NCBI GenBank assembly: GCA_002702065.1
Contig: NZXX01000001.1
Location: 1,054,001-1,118,000, forward strand
Direction of reading: 5' to 3'
DNA length: 64,000 nucleotides
Source of the DNA: Anaerolineaceae bacterium
Lineage (GTDB): Bacteria > Chloroflexota > Anaerolineae > Aggregatilineales > Phototrophicaceae
Shown here piece by piece: positions 37,922 to 47,043 of this stretch. Position numbers and translations under genes: made by a program. Numbering within the stretch: the first letter of the stretch is position 1; each line of letters opens with the position of its first letter. The notes under the pieces were generated by a model, which did no database searches, was not told the DNA's origin, and saw only the letters and a program-made list of their open reading frames with translations.

Positions 37922-39163
37922 ATGAGACGAGTGGTCATTACCGGCATCGGTGGGATTTCGCCGCTGGGGCATAATGCAGCCGAATCGTGGGCAGGAATCA
38001 AGGCTGGTAAAAGCGGCGTTGGGCAGATTACCCGCTTCGATACTACGGACTATCTGGTCAAAATCGCAGCCGAAGTCAAGAACTGGGACCCAACGGTACA
38101 CATGCCTGCCAAGGACGCCCGTCGGCGCGACCGCTATCAGCAGCTGATTATCCCGGCGGCGCGCGAGGCACTGGCGGGTTCCGGGCTGGAAATCACGGAA
38201 GAAAACCGGGATCGCACGGGCGTGATTGTCGGCTCATCGGTTGGTGGTGTTGAAAGCTACTTTGAGCAGGCCCAGCTTCTGTTCCACGCGGGTGACCCGC
38301 GCCGTATCACGCCGTTTGGCATTCCAATGCTGATGGTGAATGGCGGTAGCGATATTGTCAGCATCGAAACCGGGGCGACTGGCCCATCATATGTGCCGGT
38401 TTCGGCATGTGCCACCGGGGCAGATTGCATCGGTCATGCGTTTGATCTGATTCGGATCGGGCGCATTGATCAGGCACTGGCGGGCTGTGGTGAAGCGCCG
38501 ATCTTTCCGCTGGGGATCGCAGCCTTTGACCGGGTGGGGGCATGCTCACGGCTGAATGATGACCCGGAACACGCGTCGCGTCCCTTTGATAAGGATCGTA
38601 CCGGGTTGGTTTTTGGCGAAGGGGCGGGTGTGCTGATTCTGGAAGAACTGGAGGCGGCCAAAGCGCGTGGCGCGGACATTCTGGCGGAACTGGTGGGCTA
38701 TGGATCCACATCCGACGCATTCCATACGACCGCGCCGGAACCCGAAGGCGTCGGGGCGACCAAGGCTATTCAGCGGGCGCTGGATGACGCAAAGCTGAAC
38801 CCGACGGATATTCATTACATCAACGCACACGGCACAGCGACGGCCCTGAATGACGTGATGGAAACCAAGGCGGTCAAACGGGCATTTGGCGATCATGCTT
38901 ACAAGGTGCCCATGAGTTCGACCAAGAGTATGACCGGCCACGGTATGGGTGCGACTGCCGCGCTGGAAGCGGTGTTCTCTGTCATGGCGCTGCGCGATCA
39001 GGTTGCGCCACCGACTATCAACCTGATCGAGCCGGATCCGGAATGTGACCTGGATTACATCCCGAACACGGCGCGCGATCTTTCGATGAAGCATATTATG
39101 AGCAACTCGTTCGGCTTTGGTGGCCACAACGTCTCGCTCATCATTGCCAGTTATAACGGATAG
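37922..39163 (+). CDS. fabF: 3-oxoacyl-[acyl-carrier-protein] synthase II
   Basis: Condenses acyl-ACP with malonyl-ACP in fatty acid elongation. The 413-residue length is standard. The catalytic triad is visible: Cys in VSACATGADCI, His in INAHGTATALND, and His in STKSMTGHGMGATAA, with NSFGFGGHN at the end. The rnc gene starts 2 bases after its stop, as in many bacteria where fab genes and rnc adjoin. No acpP lies just upstream here, unlike the common arrangement. Confidence 0.95.
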   Translation: MRRVVITGIGGISPLGHNAAESWAGIKAGKSGVGQITRFDTTDYLVKIAAEVKNWDPTVHMPAKDARRRDRYQQLIIPAAREALAGSGLEITEENRDRTGVIVGSSVGGVESYFEQAQLLFHAGDPRRITPFGIPMLMVNGGSDIVSIETGATGPSYVPVSACATGADCIGHAFDLIRIGRIDQALAGCGEAPIFPLGIAAFDRVGACSRLNDDPEHASRPFDKDRTGLVFGEGAGVLILEELEAAKARGADILAELVGYGSTSDAFHTTAPEPEGVGATKAIQRALDDAKLNPTDIHYINAHGTATALNDVMETKAVKRAFGDHAYKVPMSSTKSMTGHGMGATAALEAVFSVMALRDQVAPPTINLIEPDPECDLDYIPNTARDLSMKHIMSNSFGFGGHNVSLIIASYNG

Positions 39164-39165
39164 GT

Positions 39166-39876
39166 ATGGATCTTCAAGAATTTCAAACGCGGCATGGACT
39201 GCGCTTTCGCGATACGGCTTTGCTGCAACAGGCACTTACCCATCGCTCCTTCCTGAATGAACAGGAAGATGTTGACCTGCCAGATAACGAACGCCTGGAA
39301 TTCCTGGGTGATGCGGTTCTGGATTTTGTGATTACGCGGGTGTTGTTTGCGCGTTACCCGCGTATGCCGGAAGGCGACCTGACGCGGCTGCGGGCGGCAC
39401 TGGTGCGCACCGATACGCTGGCCGACGTCGCCGCCGAATTGCAGATTGGCGAAGTGCTGCGGATGGGACGCGGCGAAGAACTGACCGGCGGGCGTCAGCG
39501 CCGCAATCTGTTATGTGATGCCTTTGAAGCCTTGCTCGGGGCGCTCTATCTCGACCAGGGGTTGGAACCCGCCGCTGATTTTGTGATGCCGCTGTTGATG
39601 CCGCTGGTCGAATACATCCTGGCCGAAGGGCTGCATATCGACGCCCGCAGCAAATTGCAGGAATGGAGCCAGGCTGTTCTGGGTGAAACGCCGGTTTATG
39701 AAGTCGTTGCCGAGGACGGGCCGGACCATGAGAAAGAATTCACCGTCCGTATTCTGATCGGCGATCACACCATTTGTGAAGGGCAGGGCCGCAGCAAGCA
39801 GTTAGCGGCCCAGGCGGCAGCACGGGCGGCGCTCAAACTTCAGGAAGCCGGTGAACTTTCGGTGCCGCTATCCTGA
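39166..39876 (+). CDS. rnc: Ribonuclease III
   Basis: Cuts double-stranded RNA in rRNA and mRNA processing. It has 236 residues. The RNase III domain carries the signature NERLEFLGDAVLDFV near residue 40 and the catalytic Asp/Glu of DAFEALLGALYLD near 120. A C-terminal dsRNA-binding domain (LQEWSQAVLGETPVY, GQGRSKQLAAQAAARAAL) completes it. The stop overlaps the convergent EEP gene by 9 bases. Confidence 0.96.
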   Translation: MDLQEFQTRHGLRFRDTALLQQALTHRSFLNEQEDVDLPDNERLEFLGDAVLDFVITRVLFARYPRMPEGDLTRLRAALVRTDTLADVAAELQIGEVLRMGRGEELTGGRQRRNLLCDAFEALLGALYLDQGLEPAADFVMPLLMPLVEYILAEGLHIDARSKLQEWSQAVLGETPVYEVVAEDGPDHEKEFTVRILIGDHTICEGQGRSKQLAAQAAARAALKLQEAGELSVPLS

Positions 39877-41934
39877 TTGCGTCGCGATTTGCAGCTCGAT
39901 CACCGGCATGCGATGATCGGACCCCATATCCTCCATAACCCCCGCGCTTAGTTCCTGTAATGGCGGCCGCAACCACAGATAATCCACGCGTGCCTGAAGA
40001 TTGGTGCGGTCCAGCGTGTAGGATCGTATGGGCGGTTGCCCGGCGAATGGGTCACGGAAACCGGCATCGCGCATTCGTTGAATCAGGGGCGAGGTCGGTG
40101 TGTTATTGAATGTGCCCCCTAACACCAGCCGCTGAAAATTGCCGGTGGGATGATCGGCGGTGATGATCTGGAATATTTCGCTCAGCTGCTGCTGTTGATC
40201 CTGTTCCTGTTCTTCGATCGTGGGGCCATTAGGCGACGTGAGCAGCAGGCCAAGCCAGGTATTGTATAGGGTGACGACGCCTGCGTCCGGTTTGATCTGC
40301 ACCCGCTGCAAGCCAGTCTGATAGCCGGTGCTGGTGAGGGGCGTGCCTTCGTCCAGAACAATCTCCACGCTCGAAAGCACGGCTAAACCCTGTAAACCCT
40401 CGTTGGTGGGGTAAAACCGGCGGTCCATCCGCAACCGGCGTGCCAGCCACAGCGCCTGATCGACACCAAAGCTGGTACTGCGCCCGGCCTCGACTTCTTG
40501 CAGCAGCACCACTTTTGCCCCGCTGAGTTCGATGGTTCGCGCCAGTTGTTCCATATCAAAGTGAAAAAACTCGTTGTAACCCGCATGGATATTATAGGTG
40601 CCCATGCGGATGACATTCTCATCACGAACGCCGACTACCAGCGGCGGACGCGCTGCATAAGCCGCGCCGGTGGTGGCCAGCACCAGTACGATTAAACCGA
40701 AGACATTCTGCCAGGCCGGGCCACCCGTCCAGGGGATGCGGCGGTGAACCTGAGTCATCGGCAGCGCGGCGAGGAAAACACCCATGAGCAGCAGCGCCAG
40801 ACCCATACCCCGGAAACCACGCAGCAGCGCCGGGACGATGGTATTCACAACATCAAACGGCGTGGCAAGGCCGCGAACGAAGGCATATTCATAGGTGAAG
40901 ATGTCCCCGACCAGCAGCGTGCCGAGTACGATGCAGCCAAGAATAATCCATAGGCCGCTAAACGTGCGTTCCTGTGGCGCGCGCGGACGCACCAGCCACC
41001 ACCATAACATGCTGATGGCGAACTGGGCGATAACCAGCGCGACCCCGGCAGCAAGACCCTGTACGCGTGTGCCGAAAACCATGAGCAGGGCGACCAGCAG
41101 CATCCACAGCCAGCCGCGCACGCTGCCATCAAAGGCGCTGATGAACGCGCGCGCCTGATTGCGAACCGCCGGAATGACGGGTAGCAGCGTGGCCGCCGCA
41201 ATCAGCGGTACAAACGTGGTGTAATCGACATCGGCTCGTCCGGCGACGGCGTTGGGTAAGGCGAGGAGGGTGATCTCCAGAAACAGCAGCCCGCCCAGGC
41301 CAATGCCGCCCCAGAAGGGCAATAAACCTTCCTGAAACAACGGCGCATCCTCGTCCGTATACTGCTGCCGCCGGGATACGGTCAACAAGCTCAGCGCGAT
41401 AACGATTACCGACAGGATCAGCTGAACGGTGGCATATTGGGGTGACCAGCTGGGGTCGAGCGTGTTGCCTACGGCGCGGAACAACTGGTCGGCGGCAATG
41501 CCGATGACAAACAGAAAGGGAAATGCCTGCGGGCGATGCCGGATAATCATGGTCATGTAGAGCAGGCCGCCACCGATGACCATAGCCGTTGCATACAGGT
41601 CGCCTACAGCGTCCGTATGAATGAGTGCTCGTCCAACGGCAGCCAGCAGCGCCGCGATGACGATCAGCCAGCGGACACGCCCCAGAAACAGAGTCAGCAG
41701 TGGCAGCGCCAGCATATACACCAGAAAGCTGAGTTCGCTGCTGATTTCGGATGGTTGTACAATGCCGGGTAAGGCGGGATTAATCGCGGCTGGATCAAGC
41801 ACGCCGACCAGGGATGCGCTGGCCCCTCTGCTGTAAACGAGGCCGATGAGCAGGCGCAACGCCTGAATGAAAAAAAGGCCGACGAGGCTGGCTTCGAGAA
41901 CATAAAGGTGATTAAGCCGCAGGCGTTTAAGCAT
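39868..41934 (-). CDS. Polytopic membrane protein with C-terminal endonuclease/exonuclease/phosphatase domain
   Basis: About 688 residues from ATG 41934; an in-frame TTG at 41964 would add ten. The first 430 residues hold about 12-13 membrane helices. The last 250 residues are an EEP-fold hydrolase: RMGTYNIHAGYNEFF, VVLLQEVEAG with the metal-binding Glu, and GSDHRMPVIEL with the terminal Asp-His pair. The family cleaves phosphodiesters or phosphomonoesters (DNA, sphingomyelin, phosphoinositides). The membrane half suggests a lipid or extracellular substrate, but this is inference. Convergent with rnc, overlapping by 9 bases. Confidence 0.82.
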   Translation of the reverse strand: MLKRLRLNHLYVLEASLVGLFFIQALRLLIGLVYSRGASASLVGVLDPAAINPALPGIVQPSEISSELSFLVYMLALPLLTLFLGRVRWLIVIAALLAAVGRALIHTDAVGDLYATAMVIGGGLLYMTMIIRHRPQAFPFLFVIGIAADQLFRAVGNTLDPSWSPQYATVQLILSVIVIALSLLTVSRRQQYTDEDAPLFQEGLLPFWGGIGLGGLLFLEITLLALPNAVAGRADVDYTTFVPLIAAATLLPVIPAVRNQARAFISAFDGSVRGWLWMLLVALLMVFGTRVQGLAAGVALVIAQFAISMLWWWLVRPRAPQERTFSGLWIILGCIVLGTLLVGDIFTYEYAFVRGLATPFDVVNTIVPALLRGFRGMGLALLLMGVFLAALPMTQVHRRIPWTGGPAWQNVFGLIVLVLATTGAAYAARPPLVVGVRDENVIRMGTYNIHAGYNEFFHFDMEQLARTIELSGAKVVLLQEVEAGRSTSFGVDQALWLARRLRMDRRFYPTNEGLQGLAVLSSVEIVLDEGTPLTSTGYQTGLQRVQIKPDAGVVTLYNTWLGLLLTSPNGPTIEEQEQDQQQQLSEIFQIITADHPTGNFQRLVLGGTFNNTPTSPLIQRMRDAGFRDPFAGQPPIRSYTLDRTNLQARVDYLWLRPPLQELSAGVMEDMGSDHRMPVIELQIATQSG

Positions 41935-41957
41935 CTGTGTTTCCGGTGTGCAGTCAA

Positions 41958-41985
41958 TAGACAAAGTTTACAACAGGGGTATAAT
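41958..41985 (+). promoter_or_regulatory. Promoter of the deaminase-CYTH gene
   Basis: TAGACA (41958-41963) and a perfect TATAAT (41980-41985) with a 16-base spacer. The start near 41992 is 29 bases before ATG 42021. Confidence 0.65.
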
Positions 41986-42020
41986 ACTGCAAATTTCCCG
42001 GTAATGTGGAGGGAAAGCAA

Positions 42021-44009
42021 ATGGAACAGGTTGACCTTATTCTGAGCGGTGGCATCGTTGTGACGATGGACACCGAATACCGGTTGATTCTGGACGGCTC
42101 AGTCGCGGTGCGTGGCGCGGAAATTGTAGCCGTTGACGAGCGCGAGGCGATTGCCGCCGCGTACACTGCCGACGAGGTCGTGGATTGCAGCGGGCAGTAT
42201 ATTATGCCGGGTCTGGTCAATGCGCATACGCATGTCCCGATGACGCTGCTGCGCGGCCTGGCGGATGACCTGCGCCTGGATGTCTGGCTGATGGGTTATA
42301 TCATGCCGACCGAGCGTGAATTCGTCAGCCCGGAATTTTGTCGCCTCGGTACCAAGCTGGCCTGTGCCGAGCAGATTCGCAGCGGCATTACCGCCTTTGC
42401 CGATATGTATTATTATGAAGCGGAGATCGCTCAGGCCACCGCGGACGCCGGCATGCGTGGGGTGTTGGGGCAAACCATCCTCAAGTTTCCAGCGCCGGAT
42501 GCCGAAACCTACGAACATAGTCTCAGTTATGCCCGCCGGTTTATTGAAGAATGGCGCGGGCATCCGCTGATTACCCCGGCGGTTGCGCCGCATGCCCCCT
42601 ATTCCAGCACCGAAGATTTGCTGAAAGAATGTGCCGCGCTGGCGCTGGAATACGATGTGCCGGTGCTCATTCACATTGCGGAGACGCGGCAGGAAGTGGA
42701 CGACAGCCTGCGCGATTACGATGCGCGCGTCGTGAACTGGGTGGATTCAACCGGACTGCTGGACGCCAAGGTGCTGGCCGCCCACTGTGTCCACATCCGC
42801 ACGCCGGAAATGCATCTATTGCGCGATCACCAATGCACGGTTGCGCATTGCCCGACCAGCAATCTCAAGCTGGCGAGTGGCATCGCCCCGGTTACCGAAA
42901 TGCTCAAGCACAACCTGACCGTTGGCATCGGCACCGATGGCCCGGCCAGCAACAATGACCTGGATATGATCGAGGAAATACGGCTGGCAGCGATTCTGGC
43001 AAAGACGGCTGCCAATGACCCAACCGCACTGCCCGCGAAACAGGCCTTGTTGATGGCGACCCGGCAGGGGGCGGAAGCGTTGTTTCTGGGGGATGTGATC
43101 GGCAGTCTGGAACCGGGCAAGCTGGCCGATATTGTGGTGATGGACAGCAAGCAAACCCATAAGCTGCCGCACTTCCGGCGCGACCCGGAAGCCGTGTACT
43201 CCGAAATCGTTTATGCCAGCAAGAGCACCGATATCGCCCACGTCATGTGCAATGGTCAATGGCTGATGCGCGACCGCAACTTGCTCACGCTGGACGAATC
43301 TGCCTTACAACAGGAAGCCGACGAATACGCGGTCAAAGTCGATGCCTTCCTGGCGGCGCATGTCGGCGATATTCTGAGCAAGCTGCTGGCGGTGACGCAG
43401 GGCATGGAGCGCAGCGAAAGTTTCGAGGTGCAAACCAAAGCCGTCATGCGAGACACGTCCGAGCTCGACAAATTGCTCAACCACCCGGATGTGCAGGTGC
43501 TGCAAAAGAAGCACTATCGCCAGTATGATACCTACTTCGAGTTTGATGACGCGGGGGTAGGGCGCTTGCGCCACCGCGAAGACGACCTGGTTGACGAAAA
43601 AGGTGACGTGCAGTCGGTCCGCAGCCGCCTGACCCTGACCATGCCGACCAAGGAAAACACGTTCAATTCATCGGTGGTGCTGTCGCATTCACGCTTTATT
43701 GCCCCGGCGGATCGCCCGCTGCGTTTCTACCGGGAATATTTCCAGCCAGTCGCGGAATATGAGCTGCACAAGGACCGCCATCGCTGGCACCTGCATTACC
43801 AGGGTGTGCTGTTCTATATGAATGTCGATCAGGTGCTTCAGCCGGATTTGCCGGATACATTCATCGAGATCAAAAGCCGTACCTGGTCCGCGATGGATGC
43901 CGAAAACAAGGCGCAGCGTATTCAGGAAATGCTGGCGATACTGGGCATTTCGTCTGCCGACATCATCATGACAGACTACATGGAGATGGAAGATTTGCCA
44001 GGTGGTTGA
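42021..44009 (+). CDS. SAH/MTA deaminase-type amidohydrolase fused to a CYTH-like domain
   Basis: A 662-residue fusion. Residues 1-430 are a TrzA/MtaD-type amidohydrolase: metal-binding NAHTHVPM, HIAETRQE, AAHCVHI and GTDGPASNND are all present. This group deaminates S-adenosylhomocysteine, methylthioadenosine or related compounds. The next 230 residues are not part of that family. They look like a CYTH (triphosphate tunnel) domain: FEVQTKAVM near the start resembles ExExK, RQYDTYFEFDDAG and RLRHREDD supply the usual charged strands, and FIEIKSRTW comes near the end. CYTH proteins bind nucleotides or hydrolyse triphosphates. ATG 42021 follows GGAGGG. Confidence 0.85.
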   Translation: MEQVDLILSGGIVVTMDTEYRLILDGSVAVRGAEIVAVDEREAIAAAYTADEVVDCSGQYIMPGLVNAHTHVPMTLLRGLADDLRLDVWLMGYIMPTEREFVSPEFCRLGTKLACAEQIRSGITAFADMYYYEAEIAQATADAGMRGVLGQTILKFPAPDAETYEHSLSYARRFIEEWRGHPLITPAVAPHAPYSSTEDLLKECAALALEYDVPVLIHIAETRQEVDDSLRDYDARVVNWVDSTGLLDAKVLAAHCVHIRTPEMHLLRDHQCTVAHCPTSNLKLASGIAPVTEMLKHNLTVGIGTDGPASNNDLDMIEEIRLAAILAKTAANDPTALPAKQALLMATRQGAEALFLGDVIGSLEPGKLADIVVMDSKQTHKLPHFRRDPEAVYSEIVYASKSTDIAHVMCNGQWLMRDRNLLTLDESALQQEADEYAVKVDAFLAAHVGDILSKLLAVTQGMERSESFEVQTKAVMRDTSELDKLLNHPDVQVLQKKHYRQYDTYFEFDDAGVGRLRHREDDLVDEKGDVQSVRSRLTLTMPTKENTFNSSVVLSHSRFIAPADRPLRFYREYFQPVAEYELHKDRHRWHLHYQGVLFYMNVDQVLQPDLPDTFIEIKSRTWSAMDAENKAQRIQEMLAILGISSADIIMTDYMEMEDLPGG

Positions 44010-44042
44010 TCGCTGCCTGCTGCTGATGGTAACCACACACAG

Positions 44043-44071
44043 CCCGGAAGGGAATTAATCTTCCGGGTTTT
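44043..44071 (+). terminator. Terminator after the deaminase-CYTH gene
   Basis: CCCGGAAG (44043-44050) pairs with CTTCCGGG (44060-44067), followed by TTTT. It overlaps the end of the convergent regulator gene. Confidence 0.85.
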
Positions 44072-44720
44072 CCATGCGGAAACCATGACCGCGCACCGTA
44101 ATAATATACTGGTGGTCGGGGTCGAGTTCAGCCAGTCGGTCGCGCAGACGCCGGACCAGCGCATCAATCGCCTGTTCGCTGACGCCTTCGCCCACCGCTT
44201 CCGGCCAGACAGCTTCGATAACGCCTTCGCGGGTACAGACGCGCCCGGCATTGTTGTAGAGCAGTTCCAGCAGGCGGTACTGGGGCAAACTGAGGGGCGG
44301 GTCCAGTTCCGTATTGCCGATAAACACCCGGCGGGCTTCCCGGTCCAGCTTGAGCAGGCCACCCATCGACCTGGGCGGCTCGAAGGGTAAGGGGGCCGTT
44401 GCGCCGGAACCGACGAACTGGATGCGTACCGCCAGCGCGAGATGAATCTCGTCGCCATCCGACAACTGGCGGATGCCCTTGAATTGATTGCCGTTCAGCC
44501 ATGTGCCGTTTTTGCTTTCCAGGTCTTCGACGTAGTACTTGCTCTCATCCTTGAAAATTCGGATATGCTGGCGCGAAACCTGGCGCTCATCCAGAACAAG
44601 ATCGCATTCTTCACCTCGACCAATAACGACCTCGTCCTTCTCCATAATCCAATGTTCATGGAGCGTGTTGTTATTGTCCTGCAAGATGAAAACTGGACGT
44701 TCTGCTTCTTTTTCGGTCAT
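44055..44720 (-). CDS. FHA domain fused to OmpR-type winged-helix DNA-binding domain
   Basis: A 221-residue regulator from ATG 44720 (a TTG at 44780 would add 20 residues). The FHA domain (about residues 10-105) has the phosphothreonine-binding set VVIGRGEECDLVL, SRQHIRIF and LESKNGTWLNG. The second half is a winged helix of the OmpR/PhoB C-terminal type (LSLPQYRLLELLYNNAG, AIDALVRRLRDRL, ITVRGHGFRME). It may bind a phosphorylated protein through FHA and then control promoters, in contrast to Asp-phosphorylated response regulators. The Ser/Thr kinase at 5666 is a possible partner, by inference only. Confidence 0.88.
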   Translation of the reverse strand: MTEKEAERPVFILQDNNNTLHEHWIMEKDEVVIGRGEECDLVLDERQVSRQHIRIFKDESKYYVEDLESKNGTWLNGNQFKGIRQLSDGDEIHLALAVRIQFVGSGATAPLPFEPPRSMGGLLKLDREARRVFIGNTELDPPLSLPQYRLLELLYNNAGRVCTREGVIEAVWPEAVGEGVSEQAIDALVRRLRDRLAELDPDHQYIITVRGHGFRMENPED

Positions 44721-44824
44721 GGAAGCGCTGCTCTCTTTATTGAAAGTCTGTTGATTAGTCAAATATAACAGATGTTCCAAAACTACCCGTATAGATTTTA
44801 TAATATTTCTTTTGAGATGTCATG

Positions 44825-45523
44825 TTACTGTGCAGAAACCAAAACGTCGATGGGCATCACCAGTGATTCCACATAGCCGCCGCCAATCACGTCGAGTCCC
44901 TGATCGGGGTAAATTGGGGTGGGGCCAGCTGCGGCCTGGACGATCGCGCCCGCGCCGTTGATGCGGTAAAAGGCTTTGACGGAGCCGCCGCCCTGGCGGA
45001 TGGTCTGGTCCAACTGCGATACCGGGATGTTGATATTGTGGATGCAGCGCTGGCGCGGCCCCAGCAGCCGGATATTCTGCTCCGAGAAAGATTGCGCGTC
45101 GCTGCGGCCACTGCTGGCGGCTTGCAGGTTGCCGGGTTCAAAGATGATGCCCAGGCCGCTGGAACCATCATCCCCGATGTTGAATTGATTGGGGCTGTAA
45201 ATAATGGGTATGGTCCCCAACGACTGATTAATCACCACGACCTCGATGGACAGGACTCCGTTCTGGTCAGATGGGACGGGGCTGGTGCGAACTTCCAGAC
45301 CAAGCGCATTATCCGACGCACGGCCAATGAGCGACTGATGGTTGGCCCGGTCAACGCCATAGCGCAGCCATTCGCAGGGAATGGCCTCGTCGATAATGGG
45401 CGTCACCGATGAAATCAGGCGCGGCATCACATTCGGCCCCATGAACACGGACAGCAGAATGAGCAGGAAAATGCCAACCAGCAGGTTCGGGTTGCCAGAA
45501 TCACGACGTCTTAAAAAGCCCAT
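44825..45523 (-). CDS. Membrane-anchored protein of unknown function
   Basis: A 232-residue protein with an N-terminal membrane helix (LLVGIFLLILLSVFMGP), then an outside domain rich in beta-strand patterns (LSIEVVVINQSLGTIPIIYS) with one Cys pair (IPCEWLRY, RQRCIHN). The middle recalls DUF4352-like or Ig-like folds, but I cannot assign a family. Its start overlaps the end of miaA by 13 bases, so it belongs to the yraN-miaA transcript. Confidence 0.72.
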   Translation of the reverse strand: MGFLRRRDSGNPNLLVGIFLLILLSVFMGPNVMPRLISSVTPIIDEAIPCEWLRYGVDRANHQSLIGRASDNALGLEVRTSPVPSDQNGVLSIEVVVINQSLGTIPIIYSPNQFNIGDDGSSGLGIIFEPGNLQAASSGRSDAQSFSEQNIRLLGPRQRCIHNINIPVSQLDQTIRQGGGSVKAFYRINGAGAIVQAAAGPTPIYPDQGLDVIGGGYVESLVMPIDVLVSAQ

Positions 45524-46467
45524 TCAAGCTGCTCCAGCCACACGGCCAAATCCTCGAAGATCGTTTGCGCGTTCACCTGTTCACTATCGTACCATGCTAT
45601 GCCGCTGTCGTGACCGCGAAACCAGGTAAACTGACGGCGGATGAAGTCGTGGGTTGCGGTGCGGGTCGATTCGATGGCTTCATCCAGCGGGGTTCCGTCC
45701 AGAAGGTGCGCCGCAAGTTGCGCATAGCCGAGGCCGCTCATGGATGGCAGCTTGCGATCATAACCGCGTTCCAGCAGATCGCGCACTTCATCAAGAAACC
45801 CTTCGGCCATCATGATGTCTAACCGGTGGTCTGCCCGCTGGTACAGGCGGTCGCGTTCCATGGTCAGGCCATACTGCTGGATGGTAAAGGGAGGTGGCTG
45901 CTTCCGCTGCAATTCGCTGATCGGACTGCCGGTTTCCAGATAGACTTCGAGCGCGCGCACGACCCGGCGGATGTTGCGATGGTGAATGGCGTCCGCGCTG
46001 GTAGGGTCAACCTGTTGCAGGCGATGGTGCAATGCTTCGGACCCCTGTTCACGGGCAAAGCCTTCCAGTTCGTCGCGCAGGGCCAGATTGGGCGATACTT
46101 CCGGGATAGACCAGCTTTCGACAACCGCCGTAATATATTGGCCGGTGCCACCGACCAGCAGCGGCAAACGCCCGCGCTCATGAACCGCGTGGATGGCAGC
46201 CATCGTCAGGCGCTGGTACTGGGCCAGGCCGAGGTTTTCATCCGGGTCGACCACGTCGATCAGATGGTGTGGCACCTGTTCCTGCTGTTCAGGGGTCGGC
46301 TTGGCGGTGCCGATATCCATATAGCGGTAAATCTGGCGGCTGTCGGCGCCGATAATTTCGCCGTTGAACCGCCGCGCCAGCATCATGGCGAGACCGGTTT
46401 TACCGACGGCTGTTGGCCCCAGTATGACAATGAGAGGCGGGTTACCAGCCAAGGGCATCCTCCACAT
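45511..46467 (-). CDS. miaA: tRNA dimethylallyltransferase
   Basis: Adds the dimethylallyl group to A37 of tRNAs reading UNN codons. It has 318 residues. The P-loop is GPTAVGKTGLA near residue 18, followed by GADSRQIYRYMDIGTAKP, HHLIDVVDP, and VGGTGQYITAV. The substrate, dimethylallyl diphosphate, would come from the mevalonate-type pathway suggested by genes at 52-55 kb. The start overlaps the yraN stop by 26 bases. There is no separate ribosome site, so translation is probably coupled. Confidence 0.96.
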   Translation of the reverse strand: MWRMPLAGNPPLIVILGPTAVGKTGLAMMLARRFNGEIIGADSRQIYRYMDIGTAKPTPEQQEQVPHHLIDVVDPDENLGLAQYQRLTMAAIHAVHERGRLPLLVGGTGQYITAVVESWSIPEVSPNLALRDELEGFAREQGSEALHHRLQQVDPTSADAIHHRNIRRVVRALEVYLETGSPISELQRKQPPPFTIQQYGLTMERDRLYQRADHRLDIMMAEGFLDEVRDLLERGYDRKLPSMSGLGYAQLAAHLLDGTPLDEAIESTRTATHDFIRRQFTWFRGHDSGIAWYDSEQVNAQTIFEDLAVWLEQLEWAF

Positions 46468-46801
46468 GGGCGATCACGGGTTCACCGGTGGTGGGCAGCG
46501 CGACCGCAATCACGTCGATGCGCCAGTCCGGTTCATCAGAGCGTTCATCAGCAATGTAGGTGTAGGCACTGGCGATCAGGCGCTCACGCTTGCGCGGGGT
46601 GATGCTGACCAGTGCATCGGCGATATGGGCGCTGCGGCGGGTTTTGACCTCAATGAAAACGAGTATGTCCCCATCCTGGGCGATGATGTCCAGTTCGCCG
46701 CGCACGCAGTGCCAGTTGGTGGCAATAATCGTGTAGCCTTTGTTGCGAAGATATTCAGCTGCCCACTTTTCGCCCTGTGCGCCCAGTGTCAGTCGATTCA
46801 T
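46442..46801 (-). CDS. YraN/UPF0102 family nuclease-like protein
   Basis: A 119-residue member of the UPF0102 group, related to Holliday-junction resolvase folds. The signature is LGAQGEKWAAEYLRNKGY, then RGELDIIAQDGDILVFIEVKTRRS, which holds the E-x-D-(x)n-ExK nuclease core. Cellular role unproven. It is first in a transcript with miaA, preceded by TTGTCT-17-TACCAT. GGAGG lies 13 bases before the ATG, rather far. Confidence 0.92.
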   Translation of the reverse strand: MNRLTLGAQGEKWAAEYLRNKGYTIIATNWHCVRGELDIIAQDGDILVFIEVKTRRSAHIADALVSITPRKRERLIASAYTYIADERSDEPDWRIDVIAVALPTTGEPVIAHVEDALGW

Positions 46802-46830
46802 GCGTTCTGTTGCACCTCCATTATGTGTGT

Positions 46831-46859
46831 ATGGTAGCGGTTCTGTGCGGCGCAGACAA
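46831..46859 (-). promoter_or_regulatory. Promoter of the yraN-miaA operon
   Basis: TTGTCT (46859-46854) and TACCAT (46836-46831) with a 17-base spacer, about 30 bases before the ATG at 46801. Confidence 0.5.
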
Positions 46860-46971
46860 GGTGGCGTCCCTGTTGGATGGGTGAGGGTAAGGGCAGATTT
46901 TGGGCTAAGGACGACAACCTTATTATGCGCAACCAGACAGCGATCACGGGGCGGCGAACGGGCTTTGAGAG

Positions 46972-46999
46972 TTGAAAAAAAACTAATTTAGGCTAATAT
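46972..46999 (+). promoter_or_regulatory. Promoter of hppA
   Basis: TTGAAA (46972-46977) and TAATAT (46994-46999) with a 16-base spacer. The start near 47006 leaves a 38-base leader with GGAG before the ATG. Confidence 0.6.
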
Positions 47000-47043
47000 T
47001 CGCTGTACTTAGGGGCAAGTCAATCCTATATTGGAGTTGAATA

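Noticed and set aside
44766-44777. LexA-like GAAC-ATCT-GTTA upstream of the FHA regulator
   Set aside because: One core base and one inner base depart from the pattern, unlike the exact match at 26849-26860.
46802-46825. A 5-codon GTG frame overlapping the yraN start
   Set aside because: It resembles the lipoprotein leader peptide but is too short to judge and lacks a hairpin.
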